A stretch of 64,000 nt of DNA from Notospermus geniculatus (GCA_002633025.1 NMRB01000289.1:386846-450845); one strand, 5' to 3'; counted from the stretch's first letter, positions 43,354 through 53,694 are shown. The notes: generated by a model from the letters alone, not told the origin. Translations and numbers: made by a program.

Positions 43354-43506
43354 TAAGCCTAGTTTATACTTCGACGCAAGACCATCGGCGTCCGACGCAC
43401 GATCAAAATCTGTACGCCGACATAAGCCTTCTTCATTAGGTCGGCGTCCAGATTTTGATCGCGCGTCGGACGCCGATGGTCGTGCGTCGAAGTATAAACT
43501 AGGCTT
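43354..43506. mobile_element. Near-perfect palindrome, ~150 bp
   Basis: AAGCCTAGTTTATACTTCGA to TCGAAGTATAAACTAGGCTT; inner arms CCATCGGCGTCCGACGC. Confidence 0.85.
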
Positions 43507-44335
43507 TAGGGTATTAACATTCAGGAAGAGGGGTCCGTAAACATAAGGGTGCCGTGATGATGCACACTGTTTTACATTTCATGTGTGTTTGTGCTGAGGT
43601 TTATAATTTGTAAATATATTTTCGAGAAAATTAATGTTTTCTTTCGTTATTGGGAGACTTGATAGTGGGGAATCAGATACTCTGCGCGAGTGAAGATTGT
43701 AGGCGTAGGGACAAGAAATCGACAAAAGTTTACTTCACCTATTTTTTAGCTGGAGATGTTTATTCCACCTGGCTTGAGTCGAGTGGTCGTATATTGCCCA
43801 GCCGTTTGTAATTAAATGTCCTCAATTGTAAATGTTCTCAATGAAGTAACCCGTATTGACCATCAAAGAGCTGACTACCAACTATTCCATTTAAATCAGT
43901 TGTTTCTGCCGTCCTAACAGCTAAAATCGGGGACCAGCAATCTAAATACTATACTTCGGCAGTATTACAGCCTTTTCATGTGAAATCCAAAATGAACCAA
44001 AATCGTTAGGCCTATTGACTGATGACACACAGACATCCATTCTCAATGTGCTCGCAATGAAGATGAGGAAATTAGCCTACATGTACATGTAGTGGCAGAC
44101 GTCAATCTATATGAGTGACTGTGCCGAAAATGAGGATCCTGCACAGCAAGCCCTGCCAATAGGGGGCCCTGCAGGCAGATGACCCATAGTAGCAATGGGA
44201 AATCCCTTTTGCCAAGTCAATAATTATTGAATATTTCATCCCTGAATAACTCTGCACGGGAAAATAGCACCAAAAACGTAATTTTATTGGTCCTCAATTC
44301 TATTTTGGTGAGTTTTATGAAGAAAATCAACAAAA

Positions 44336-44341
44336 TTTATT
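44336..44341 (-). terminator. Polyadenylation signal AATAAA of the SDH-like gene
   Basis: AATAAA on the minus strand, 79 nt after the stop codon. The position is typical for a 3' end signal. Confidence 0.55.
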
Positions 44342-44419
44342 TTTTAATTGAAAATGCATTGCACGTGGCCTTTTTGTAGTGGTGCTGCCATCTGGATTTT
44401 TAGTCGTGCAGGTTCCTCA

Positions 44420-44588
44420 TTAAGCGTCGATTTTGTCACATTGGATCAAAACTTTGATTATCGTTACATCCTGACCATGACGGATGAGATTAAAAGCATC
44501 TGGAGCCTTCGCAAGTGGAAATCGCTGTGTGATCAACTGCTTGACGTCACATTGGCCCGATGCAACCATGTCCACGACTGATTTGAAA
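44420..44588 (-). CDS. SDH-like exon 8 (end)
   Basis: Acceptor cttttcag, stop TAA at 44422-44420. It encodes FKSVVDMVASGQCDVKQLIT then QRFPLAKAPDAFNLIRHGQD and ends VLIQCDKIDA. Human SORD ends in the same pattern (RFPLEKALEAF.....IMLKCD). Confidence 0.9.
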
Positions 44589-47500
44589 CTGAAAAGAACA
44601 GAAAAATTCAAGAGTTGTTGATGATTAAGACGAGAAGATGTTTTTGTTGTGTATAATGAGAACTTAGGGACGAATTAATACATACATGTACTGTCACTGT
44701 CAGCTTGGGTGCTTCGTCAACGATAGGGGCCTAATCTAGTCACGCGATATAATATGTCGGGGCGTGTTATTTTTCATCAGCCGATCAATAGGTTTTGGTG
44801 TCAATATGGTGAGTGCGGGACCCATATTCATAAAACTACATGTACATGTACTTATGGACACTTATCATTTGTTCAACACATAAGATTAAGTACGTTTTGG
44901 ATATGGACCCAGGAGACTGTCCGAAAAGTGCTCGCGCCAGTACATACGCCTACATGTACCTAGTTGGATACGCCACCGACCCCCTAATGTCCACCTCTCT
45001 CGCCACAAGATCAAAGACGTTTACTTGAACATTTTTGGGCGGGAATGGTACACCGGTGACTACCACCACCCCACCACTGATGCAACACTGAAAAGAGGGT
45101 AAAAATAATAATAATTATTAAGCGGTTGGGATGATGGAACAAAACCTTAAATTGAACGAAAATCATGAATGCTTTCGAACACAAACACCTTGAGTTCCAC
45201 CTTCCATCAAACGATAGATTTAAACGTTACGACAGCGTTATTTTTAACCGAAAATGCAATACATGTATAAAATCTGGTTAATATGTGGTATGAAAAATAA
45301 CGTTGTCGTAAAGTTTACGTTTATCGTTTGATTCTAAACCTCCCCATTCAGAAAAACGTAACGGGGATTAACTCACCGAAGCAGAGATCTCGAGCACCGT
45401 TGGACGGCCGATGTTCTCAATCACAATATCGGGAACACCCATTGCTTCCTTGATCCTTGATACGGTCCCTGGGACATCGTCGAGGTCAGCAATAATGCAA
45501 CAGTCTACCCCCAACTTCTTGGCCGTTGTTAGACGATTCTGTAGTCTCTGATCGCTCTCAGCTGGTGGTCGGCGAGCATAATCTGCCACCAAAAGAAGCA
45601 TAAAGGTATAGGCTTATTGCATAGATAACAGTAGGGAGGTTTCGCAAGCGCCCGGTTAGGCCATACGACGACGTTTATCTATTGTTTGGGTATACCCACA
45701 CAATAGATAAACGTCGTCGTAGGGCCTAACCGGGCGCTTGCGAAACCTCCCTAGTATTGACTAAAAACAGCAGTGGGCCTACATTTACTAAAGACATATC
45801 GACGTATACCTATCATTCCGATTGTTGAAGCACCCATTGCTTTGGCAACCACGACGACACATAATCCGATGGGACCTGCGCCGGTCACGAGCACCTTCTT
45901 GTCTTTCATGTTACCACTGCGCTGGCACGCCCTTACCGCGACCGCTAATGGCTCGATCAGGGCCGCCTCCTCCAGGGACATGTTGTCGGGAATCCTCAAA
46001 AAGAAAACAAGTACATAATAGTAAGCTTTCGGAACGGCTAGGTAGGGCCAACGACAACGCTTATCGAGGCCCGATTTCACAAAGGGCGTTTAAGACTTAG
46101 ACGCGTGTAACTTCCTCAAATGCATGGTGGAAGTGCTTGAATTTAATGAAGTTACACGCGTCTAAGTCTTAAAGGGAGACATGCGAAAAATATTGCTGGG
46201 CGGGCACAAGTTGTCTGAGTTGTAGCGCCGTCTGTTAATACACGGTGACACTACGCTATATCACAGGCGCCTGTAGAGCTATCAGTGAGTTTCGAACACT
46301 TTTCTAACCAAACGTATCTAAAAAACACAACACGTATCTAAAAACACACCACGAGCTCATAAATTCGTGAGCTCGGGGTGTGTTTTTTTTACAAACTAGT
46401 GTTTTTTGGTTAGATACGTGTTCTAAGCTCACTAATAGCTCTACAGGGGCCTGTGATATAGCGTAGTGTCACCGTGTATTAACAGACGGCGCGACAACTT
46501 GTGCCCGCCGGGCAATATTTTTCGCATGTCTCCCTTTAAACGCACTTTGTGAAATCGGCCCCTATTGTTTGGGTAGACTCAGACAATAGAAAATCGTAAC
46601 CTAAGTCGTAGTCTATTATGAAACAGCATACACTTATCAACAAGAATTAATGGCAAAGTCCGTCGGCTCAACTTACATGTAAAGTGATAGTTCATGAAAG
46701 CTACCCAAGCCGTCGGTGCGCGTTTTTGTTCCAACGAACACGAGTTCAGAAAGTCACGTGAAAGTCATGAAAGTGGCATGCTTCCATGTGCAATAATCTG
46801 AGTGCTGATCGACTGTGGTCAAAACACTTGTTTTCATTATCAAACTTTCTCAATCGCGTTTGAACAAAAACACGAATTGACGGCTAGGAGGTCCGTGAAC
46901 ACGGTGTACAATCAACATTGGCGTACAGCTGCGGGAGAAAGTTCCGGTCACATACGCTCGGCAAAGCTGACACGCCAAATTACTATAAATACCATTGCTA
47001 AGGGCAAAATGATAACCCTAGGTGAATGAATACACTATAAAAGGCATGCTGCTGCAATATCGCCCAGAAATTCGCAGGAGAACACTTCGAAAATCGGCAA
47101 TTTTAAAATCAACTGTACGGCTGCGGGAGAATTAGACTGTACGGTGCGGGAGCGCTTGCTCAGAAAAAAATATTCGAATTGATTTAGACATTTTGGACGT
47201 CTGTGGGCAAAAAAATCTTGAGAATGGCCTCCAGCGATGTTAACCAGTATCAGGGCCGTGTATAACGAACGACCCCGTGGGGGTGCAAAGTTCATACTNN
47301 NNNNNNNNNNNNNNNNNNNNNNNNNNNNNNNNNNNNNNNNNNNNNNNNNNNNNNNNNNNNNNNNNNNNNNNNNNNNNNNNNNNNNNNNNNNNNNNNNNNN
47401 NNNNNNNNNNNNNNNNNNNNNNNNNNNNNNNNNNNNNNNNNNNNNNNNNNNNNNNNNNNNNNNNNNNNNNNNNNNNNNNNNNNNNNNNNNNNNNNNNNNN

Positions 47501-49195
47501 NNNNNNNNNNNNNNNNNNNNNNNNNNNNNNNNNNNNNNNNNNNNNNNNNNNNNNNNNNNNNNNNNNNNNNNNNNNNNNNNNNNNNNNNNNNNNNNNNNNN
47601 NNNNNNNNNNNNNNNNNNNNNNNNNNNNNNNNNNNNNNNNNNNNNNNNNNNNNNNNNNNNNNNNNNNNNNNNNNNNNNNNNNNNNNNNNNNNNNNNNNNN
47701 NNNNNNNNNNNNNNNNNNNNNNNNNNNNNNNNNNNNNNNNNNNNNNNNNNNNNNNNNNNNNNNNNNNNNNNNNNNNNNNNNNNNNNNNNNNNNNNNNNNN
47801 NNNNNNNNNNNNNNNNNNNNNNNNNNNNNNNNNNNNNNNNNNNNNNNNNNNNNNNNNNNNNNNNNNNNNNNNNNNNNNNNNNNNNNNNNNNNNNNNNNNN
47901 NNNNNNNNNNNNNNNNNNNNNNNNNNNNNNNNNNNNNNNNNNNNNNNNNNNNNNNNNNNNNNNNNNNNNNNNNNNNNNNNNNNNNNNNNNNNNNNNNNNN
48001 NNNNNNNNNNNNNNNNNNNNNNNNNNNNNNNNNNNNNNNNNNNNNNNNNNNNNNNNNNNNNNNGTGAAGGTATAACCAACCAATTTTCTTGCTTGTTAGT
48101 ATCAAATGAAGCCGTCGAACTTCCAGTTAGTTTCCGAATCGCCTATGTAAGAATTGTCGTATATCATAGCTTACTTGTGGCATCTTGCGGCAGGATGACA
48201 AAAAAACTCCTTCATAGCGCCCTCGCCACCTGGCGTGTTCATATGGAATCCTAAACAGCGTTTGTTTGTGCATCGACTGTAGAATTCCGGATCCTGTTCT
48301 CCCTGACTACACGCGTCACAGGAATTACACGGACAAATAGGTTCAATTGCTACTCGATCGCCTAAAATGCAACGATTCGAGATACATGTACGTGTAAGCC
48401 GGAGAGTTACGAATACATGTAGTCTGAATGCAAATGTCGTTCGGAATTCCGAAGTGGAATTGTGGTAATGTGGCGGTGTCGGTTTTTAATCGGCAAGAAA
48501 CGTGAACTTTTTCTTCTGCTATCCCCATATCTCAGTCTTTTTTGTATTTCAAAAAAAAACAAAGATGCAATTACTTGAAATGAATGCGCCAAGATGTGGG
48601 TTGTTCGGCAAGTATTAATAACTGTTTACCCAGGTTGTTGAATGGCACGGGCGTGAAGACATACCGATTTTTAAATCGCTGACACTTTCCCCGAGGGCTG
48701 TCACCGTCGCCGAGGCTTCATGTCCCAAGATCCAATCGGGTTCGACCCCAACACCCCACATATGGATATCTGTACCACAGATTCCGACTGAGTGCATCTT
48801 CAGTTGAACTTCTGAAACGGTGATTGAGAATACTAGTATGTAAGGCCGAGATTACATACATGTAGAGACATCGCCTAATGTGTTGTGGCTGGCGAGAAGA
48901 TCGGTGGCGATCAGTTCAGGTCGCTTGCTACATGTATATCGCCTTCATCTCGCCTGGTTTGCTGCCAGCCCCTACCAATCTTTTCGCCATCAACCTTATA
49001 CGTTAGCCTACTTACCACCTGGTTCCAGCTTCTTCACCGGTGATCTCCCCTGGAAAAGAAGCCACACAGCAGATTAAAAATGATCAGAACGACTCGCATA
49101 TTGCCGCGACGAAAATTTCTTGAAGTGCACACGTAACCTACCACTTTAATCTCCTTTCCAGAAAGGAAAACTGCTGCACACGTTTCTGCTGCCAT
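44420..49195 (-). CDS. Sorbitol dehydrogenase-like zinc-dependent medium-chain dehydrogenase (8 exons, complete)
   Basis: Predicted to oxidise a polyol or secondary alcohol to a ketone with NAD(+), as in the polyol pathway, in the cytosol. Exons on the minus strand: 49195-49142, 49049-49016, 48811-48665, 48361-48175, 45994-45810, 45582-45377, 45087-44960, 44588-44420. They total 1110 nt, 369 residues (human SORD has 357). Catalytic zinc ligands: C41 in GICGTD, H60 and E61 in ILGHEASA, and E85 in VAIEP. The nucleotide-binding motif is GAGPIG at 178-183, with D203 ending the second strand, which indicates NAD rather than NADP. The C-terminus has DVKQLITQRFPLAKAPDAF. Four cysteines fit a structural zinc lobe with long spacing. 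The start is the first ATG (MAAETCAAVFLSGKEIKV). The substrate is not provable from sequence; L-threonine or butanediol dehydrogenase relatives are alternatives. Confidence 0.9.
44960..45087 (-). CDS. SDH-like exon 7
   Basis: Acceptor cttttcag, donor gtacat. It encodes CCISGGVVVVTGVPFPPKNV, then FDLVAREVDIRGSVAYPT. The REVDIRG motif and the following YPT are conserved in sorbitol dehydrogenases (RE.DI.GVFRY.N.YP). Confidence 0.85.
45195..45346. mobile_element. Foldback MITE, family F, copy 2 (intron of SDH-like gene)
   Basis: ATCAAACGATAGATTTAAAC at the left, TCGTTTGATTCTAAACCTCC at the right, with AATAACGTTGTCGTAAAG. Confidence 0.75.
45377..45582 (-). CDS. SDH-like exon 6
   Basis: Acceptor gtggcag, donor gtgagt. 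It begins DYARRPPAESDQRLQNRLTT and continues AKKLGVDCCIIADLDDVPGT. The loop between the cofactor-binding aspartate and the RL..AK..GAD motif is about nine residues longer than usual. Confidence 0.85.
45631..45754. mobile_element. Near-perfect palindrome (foldback MITE, related to family A)
   Basis: TAGGGAGGTTTCGCAAGCGC to GCGCTTGCGAAACCTCCCTA, arms of about 57 bp, centre GGGTATACCC. It lies in the intron between exons 5 and 6 of the SDH-like gene. Confidence 0.85.
45810..45994 (-). CDS. SDH-like exon 5: start of nucleotide-binding domain
   Basis: Acceptor tttgag, donor gtatac. It encodes IPDNMSLEEAALIEPLAVAV, then GNMKDKKVLVTGAGPIGLCV ending GASTIGMI. IEPLAVA and GAGPIG are hallmark motifs. 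Confidence 0.9.
46066..46562. mobile_element. Outer foldback MITE interrupted by the TTAA element
   Basis: GGCCCGATTTCACAAAGGGC at the left; CGCACTTTGTGAAATCGGCC at the right. The arms GACTTAGACGCGTGTAACTT are complementary once the inner element 46173-46535 is ignored. Confidence 0.8.
46173..46535. mobile_element. Foldback MITE with TTAA duplication, nested inside another element
   Basis: TTAA on both sides; ends AGGGAGACATGCGAAAAATA and TATTTTTCGCATGTCTCCCT. Arms of about 170 bp (with AGCTCT, CCTGTGATATAGCGTAGTGT and others) nearly complement each other. Confidence 0.85.
47299..48063. other. Assembly gap (Ns)
   Basis: 765 unknown bases, inside the SDH-like intron between exons 4 and 5. 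All SDH exons are recovered in phase, so no coding part is obviously lost. Confidence 0.99.
48175..48361 (-). CDS. SDH-like exon 4: structural zinc lobe
   Basis: Acceptor attttag, donor gtaagc. It encodes GDRVAIEPICPCNSCDACSQ and continues to RCTNKRCLGF and HPAARCHK. Cysteines 90, 93, 96 and 109 are spaced C-x2-C-x2-C-x12-C, where the family normally has x7 in the last gap. Mammalian SORD has lost the structural zinc; this protein still has four candidates. Confidence 0.85.
48665..48811 (-). CDS. SDH-like exon 3: catalytic zinc site
   Basis: Acceptor gtttcag, donor gtatgt. It encodes EVQLKMHSVGICGTDIHMWG then VGVEPDWILGHEASATVTAL. C41, H60 and E61 are catalytic-zinc ligands. The loop between C41 and H60 is about six residues shorter than in human SORD. 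Confidence 0.88.
49016..49049 (-). CDS. SDH-like exon 2
   Basis: A 34-nt exon, acceptor ttttccag and donor gtaagt, encoding GRSPVKKLEPG. With the next exon it forms EPGEVQLKMHSVGICG, the family pattern EPGPNEVLLRMHSVGICG. Confidence 0.8.
49142..49195 (-). CDS. SDH-like exon 1 (start)
   Basis: ATG at 49195-49193; encodes MAAETCAAVFLSGKEIKV, phase 0, donor gtaggt. The MAA start and the strand before the catalytic domain fit SORD, which begins MAAPA in mammals. Confidence 0.75.
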
Positions 49196-49526
49196 CCTTC
49201 GTTCACCTCTGGGCTAGCACAGGTATGCTATGTGTGTGTCGATCAGTGAATTCCAAAACAGGTCTGACCAGCTGCAAATGCAGGTCATGGCCTTTTATAT
49301 TTTGATATGATAAGTAGTAAATGATTTAGCTGTACACAGGCAGCCCTATGCATCTGGGTCACGTCGGAGATTCACTGTGAATGGAAATGATAATTCTTAT
49401 ATTAGGCCTAGTTGGTTGACACATGCGGCAGAATAAAACCTACTTCTATTCGATAGAAAGTTAGTTTTATTGAACAAAGCCAACTTCCTTTTGATTATAA
49501 ATGGAAAAACTTGTCACAGACACAGT

Positions 49527-49672
49527 GGGGAGGTTAAGAAATCAAACGATAGACGTTAACGTTAACGGCAACGTTATTTTTGTACCGAAAATGCAATATA
49601 AAATCAATGTGTAGTATGAAAAATAACGTTGTCGTAAAGTTAACGTTTATCGCTTGATTTCTAAACCTCCCT
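49527..49672. mobile_element. Foldback MITE, family F, copy 3
   Basis: GGGGAGGTTAAGAAATCAAA to TTGATTTCTAAACCTCCC; inner arms as in the other copies. Confidence 0.85.
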
Positions 49673-49820
49673 AATAATGAGTCAATTCGCGTTGAACGAA
49701 ATACATGTATGAGTATCACAGTGTTTGCGTTTCTCAGCATTTCCCTTCATGGTGTGGCGTTGGAAACGCTCTGAAACGAGACTGACAAATTTCCCTGTCT
49801 TGCCCTTGTGAAAAATTCAA

Positions 49821-49993
49821 GTGTAACGTTTTTCAGTGTGGCCGTTTTTCTGTGTGATTCCCATTGTTCGGAACACTCTGGAAAACGGACTCGCTGTTTC
49901 TCTGTGTGTCGCTCATTGTCAAGTCGCCGCTTATTCCGTCATTCTATTGTAATGGCACACTGACACACGGGCCTCACTGAAAAAAACGTTACA
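49821..49993. mobile_element. MITE, family G
   Basis: GTGTAACGTTTTTCAGTGTG to CTCACTGAAAAAAACGTTAC; closely matches the copy at 42164. Confidence 0.85.
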
Positions 49994-50010
49994 CATTTTG
50001 CATAGGTCTG

Positions 50011-50108
50011 AAAGGGTTGGAGAGGAGTAAACAATACTCTTCGCCGACAACACACAGACTCTGTGTGTTGTCGGCGAAGAGTATTGTTTACTCCTCTCCA
50101 ACCCTTTC
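50011..50108. repeat. Perfect hairpin, 46-bp arms
   Basis: AAAGGGTTGGAGAGGAGTAA ... CCGACAACACACA, then about six bases, then the exact complement. Confidence 0.9.
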
Positions 50109-50179
50109 ACATCCCTCGAACTACATCACAGTCCATGTCCTTTTACTCACTCCGGAGCACAGTCGCTGAATGTATAGCC

Positions 50180-50635
50180 CTGTTTACACTACATAAAAAC
50201 CCGCGTCTCACCCGGGCTTTTTCTGTCTACACCTGTTAAAAGCGCGGGTCTAATAGACCCGGGGATGAAAAGTCCGGGCTTTTTGAACCCTCCGATTTCG
50301 AAGGGTTTTTGGAGGGCTTAATTTAGACCCGCGTCTCCTGCGGGTTTTTTAAGTAGTGTAGACGCAATAGACCCGGGCTTTGTCTAGTTCTTGAACACCG
50401 CGACAGGCGGCGTGTCTTGTGGGCATGCGCGGTAAAAAGCCAGCACTCCAATTTAGCGCCTCCTCTTCGTGAAGAGTGCGTGCCAGTAGCGACCCTATCG
50501 CCGGGCGTAGCAATTAAGTTCAGCTAGATTTTAGTAGTGTAGACGCTCGCCGGGTCTCAGGCGGGTTTTTTTCAGGCCCGGGCTTGACACGGGCTCAAAA
50601 AGCCCGGGGATTTCTATGTAGTGTAACCACAGCTT
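50180..50635. mobile_element. GC-rich foldback element built of CCCGGGCTTTT motifs
   Basis: Ends TGTTTACACTACATAAAAAC and the complementary ATTTCTATGTAGTGTAA. The interior repeats (A)GCCCGGGCTTTTT and AGACCCGG in both orientations. Confidence 0.7.
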
Positions 50636-50942
50636 ATGTTGCAGCAATCTGCGTACCCCTGGTTGTTATGGTAGACCCATCTAACACTAGATCAAAACGT
50701 CACCATCATTCAGGCTGAAAAACGTGTTCCCCTTTGCAGCAGAAAAATGAAAGCAACGTCACCAGTGATATCAGAGATTTATTTTGATAATTCCGTAATC
50801 TTTAAAGTAATCGATGATACATACATCAAGGAGAAATCGAAATTGCAGTGAATGTAGTCAACGATATAGGCCTACATTACAACACTTACATGGTGAGTGC
50901 ACGAGAATTTGATGTGTTGTGGTATGAAAATGAAATACCACG

Positions 50943-51051
50943 CCCCGTATTCATAAAACTACTTAAGTCTAAGTGTGATACTTATCTATCTTTTGTGTTG
51001 AACAAAGGGTAAGTGTCATACTTAGACTTAAGTAGCTTTATGAATACGGGG
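50943..51051. mobile_element. Foldback MITE, family D, copy 1
   Basis: CCCCGTATTCATAAAACTAC at the left and its near complement GTAGCTTTATGAATACGGGG at the right. A second copy follows within a few bases. Confidence 0.85.
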
Positions 51052-51054
51052 CCA

Positions 51055-51164
51055 GGGCCCATATTCATAAAACTACTTAAGTCTAAGTGTGACACTTCTC
51101 CTTTGTTCAACACAAAAGATAAGTATCACATTTAGACTTAAGTAGTTTTATGAATATGAGCCCA
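51055..51164. mobile_element. Foldback MITE, family D, copy 2
   Basis: GGGCCCATATTCATAAAACT at the left and AGTTTTATGAATATGAGCCC at the right; inner arms TTAAGTCTAAGTGTGACA. Confidence 0.85.
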
Positions 51165-51212
51165 GAAGTGTAATGATTACACTCATTACACTTCTGGTAG
51201 CTCGACTTGAAA

Positions 51213-51254
51213 GTGCCAGCCTGAAGAAGACTCCGGTTGGGGTCGAAAATTTGC
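51213..51254 (+). ncRNA. Hammerhead-ribozyme-like core, copy 1
   Basis: CTGAAGA (51221-51227), then stem GACTCC/GGGGTC (51229-51234 with 51239-51244) closed by loop GGTT, then GAAA (51245-51248). This is the CUGANGA...GAAA layout with one extra A before the stem. It is probably the end of a retroelement; activity is not shown. Confidence 0.35.
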
Positions 51255-51563
51255 TAAGATTCTGGAAATTGACTTCCTGTTTATCATCATTTTGTGTGTC
51301 AATTTTTGTGCTTTCTCTTTGTTTGGGTATGAAATAGAGGGATTGGTTTTAAATGTCGAAGGTAGTGCTCTTAAAAAGGGTGACCCGCTCTAGCAAAGTA
51401 GCGCTCGTTCAACCGAGGAAAGGGTTAAGGCCCTTACAACACAATAGCTGAAATGTACATGTACGCTTTTGAAGGTTGACAATAGCAGTAAAAGTTGAGT
51501 AAACAGATGACCAATGATCGTTGATCATTTCCGACAAGCGCACTGGAGCGGGTCAAAAATGTC

Positions 51564-51673
51564 TGGGTCCGTATGCATAAAACATCTTAAGTCTAAAATT
51601 TCCCTTAAACTATTGTTCCAAACAAAAGATAAGGGAAATCTTACACTTAAGATGTTTTATGCATACGGCCCCA
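51564..51673. mobile_element. Foldback MITE, family D, copy 3
   Basis: GGGTCCGTATGCATAAAACA to ATGTTTTATGCATACGGCCC; same TTAAGTCTAA core. Confidence 0.8.
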
Positions 51674-51774
51674 GGTATTTTGCTTGGTGGGTAAAGTTTG
51701 TTAGCATTACATCACACTATGCGCGCATTTCGTTAAATGCACTTGTTCATCCATGACCACCTGTTACGTCTCTA

Positions 51775-51932
51775 AAGCGATTTTTCCACGGTACAATATT
51801 ATTGCACAATATGGGGCCCAAAATGGGTGTCATGTGCTTCTGGCATAATGGATGGGAGAAAGATTGGCAATAATTGCCCATTTTGATCCTCATATTGTGC
51901 AATAATATTGCACGTGGATAGGCCGCTTTATG
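51775..51932. mobile_element. Foldback element
   Basis: AAAGCGATTTTTCCACGGTA and CAATATTATTGCACAATATG at the left; CATATTGTGCAATAATATTG at the right. Confidence 0.8.
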
Positions 51933-52004
51933 TCACCACTTAAAAGTAGGTCTTGCGCACATGAAGTGCATTCAATGTCGAAAGGGGTTTGGGACAGTGC
52001 AGTC

Positions 52005-52207
52005 TGAGGCTCCATTTCCATAGAGTTCACGTTGACACTTTTCACGCGCCACGCTTCACGTTTTCCTTTCGTTCCTCGGAGAAAGCATGTCACAGGACAG
52101 GTATTAATGTGTGTCTCGTTGTGCGCTGAATCGAGGAACGAAAGGAAAACGTGAAGCGTGGCGCGTGAAAAGTGTCAACGTGAACTCTATGGAAATGGAG
52201 CCTTAGA
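52005..52207. mobile_element. Foldback element, ~72-bp arms
   Basis: AGGCTCCATTTCCATAGAGT at the left and ACTCTATGGAAATGGAGCCT at the right; arms run through CACGCGCCACGCTTCACG almost perfectly. Confidence 0.85.
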
Positions 52208-52824
52208 AGTCCCTTCAGTGAAGTTCATTTGGAATTCAGGAAGCAATACATTGTGTTGGATATTCATGGATTAAAAAAATTCGAGAGCCTGACAACCGGA
52301 GGACCAGTCCTAGATGCGGGTATGTGCTTTCTGTTGAATTTCACAATCTTTGGCTAGAATGTTGATTTTTTACACGCTAAACGCGTCTGTACCGCCACGC
52401 GCGGACACCTTGCCAAAGTCGGCCATATTTTCCCACAGGGTAGGCCTAATAACAAACACTGAATGTACAGTGAATGTACAACATTGATGTACAGCATGTT
52501 TTAAAATCTGCAAAAACATAAAAGTTGCCATGAAAATGTCTCGCATAACATACCAGTAAACCATCAGTAATATTACTTTAATATGCACTGAGCCTTGGCT
52601 TACTTTTCGTAAAATACATGTACATGTAGTAATTGAGAAAACAAAACACTTTTGTTGCTTCGCCAACCTTGGGTCCAGGTTTATGAATCGTCATGTTACA
52701 CACTGTGGGAAAGGCCCGACATGCCTGGAGCTGAGGTTTGGCTTAAAAGGGCATTTAAAAATTCTTTTTAAAACATTTTGTGCGAAATATCTGCAAAAAT
52801 TTGGGCCTGGGCACGGTTGATCGC

Positions 52825-53495
52825 ATGTAGCATAGGCCTTATCGCACCTAGCACATGGCCAATCAGCATAAATCAGCGAAGCGGAAAAGGCCCAACCATC
52901 AGCGCCCCCGCAGTACATTCACAATGCATCACCCTGTGCATGGCGTGCATTTTTTGTCAACATTGGCCAATAAAAGTCACTTCCAAAAGTCTGATGTGCC
53001 TAAACTAACTGGCTATGTGGGCGGCGGTATAAAGTGATTCAAGCGGATCAATTATTGACCACTGATCGTCTTCGCGATCGCCAAAAATCGATGATTAGTC
53101 CATGTAAACAACGCCAAAACATTATCATATTCGTGCAACCCCACGCTGATTGGTCAATAACTGACACGTGAGGGCCACCATGATGATAACATCATGACAT
53201 GTGCTCTTGGAATGTAATCTTTTGGAATTAACCATCGATTTTTTGCGATCGCGAGAACGATCGGTAGTCAATATTTGACCGATTTGAATCACTTCATAAC
53301 GCCTCCCACGTAGCTAGTTAGTTTTGGCACATCCGGCTTTTGGAAGTTGCTTTTATTGGCCATTGTTTACAAAAAATGCAGGCCATGCACAGGGCGATGC
53401 ATTGTGAATGTACTGCGGGGGCGCTGATGGTTGGGCCCGTTCCGCTTCGCTGATTTTATGCTGATTGGCCATGTGCTAGGTGCGATAAGGCCTAT
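52825..53495. mobile_element. Large foldback element, ~280-bp diverged arms
   Basis: The left arm has TAGCACATGGCCAATCAGCA, CATCAGCGCCCCCGCAGTAC and AATTATTGACCACTGATCGT. The right arm has the complements CTGATTGGCCATGTGCTAG, GTACTGCGGGGGCGCTGATG and GATCGGTAGTCAATATTTGA. It ends about 40 bp past the DEG/ENaC stop codon, so it is probably in or near the 3' UTR. Confidence 0.75.
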
Positions 53496-53536
53496 TGCTG
53501 GTGTTCTTTTTGTAACTTTTCATGAGTTCTATGTAA

Positions 53537-53694
53537 CTAAATCATGCCTTCTGCGCCCCTCCAGCCTTCACGCGGTTTTTCCTCGCCCAGCACATGGCGA
53601 TAGTAAACCCAATCGTGTCCACGATTTCCATCACGGTCAGACAGCTTCCTCCAACCAAGAGACCCATTGATCCCCCAATGTCGCCTGCAGTAGA
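53537..53694 (-). CDS. DEG/ENaC exon 9: TM2, selectivity filter and short C-tail
   Basis: Acceptor ctgcag, stop TAG at 53539-53537. It encodes DIGGSMGLLVGGSCLTVMEI then VDTIGFTIAMCWARKNRVKA and ends GGAEGMI. G-G-S is the G/S-x-S filter, and DIGG...G is the degenerin site region. The cytosolic tail is only about 17 residues. Confidence 0.92.

Larger units (their letters stand above)
40330..44335. other. Intergenic region between the channel gene and the SDH-like gene
   Basis: The two genes converge. The region contains a G/C hairpin around a run of 14 C (about 40598-40636) and MITEs of families B, E and G plus two others. I see no gene. Confidence 0.5.

Noticed and set aside
43322-43540. Plus-strand frame of 72 residues
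   Set aside because: It lies within the 150-bp palindrome and repeats its arms in reverse.
47035-48254. Long reading frames through 47299-48063
   Set aside because: They are made of Ns in the assembly gap and carry no information.
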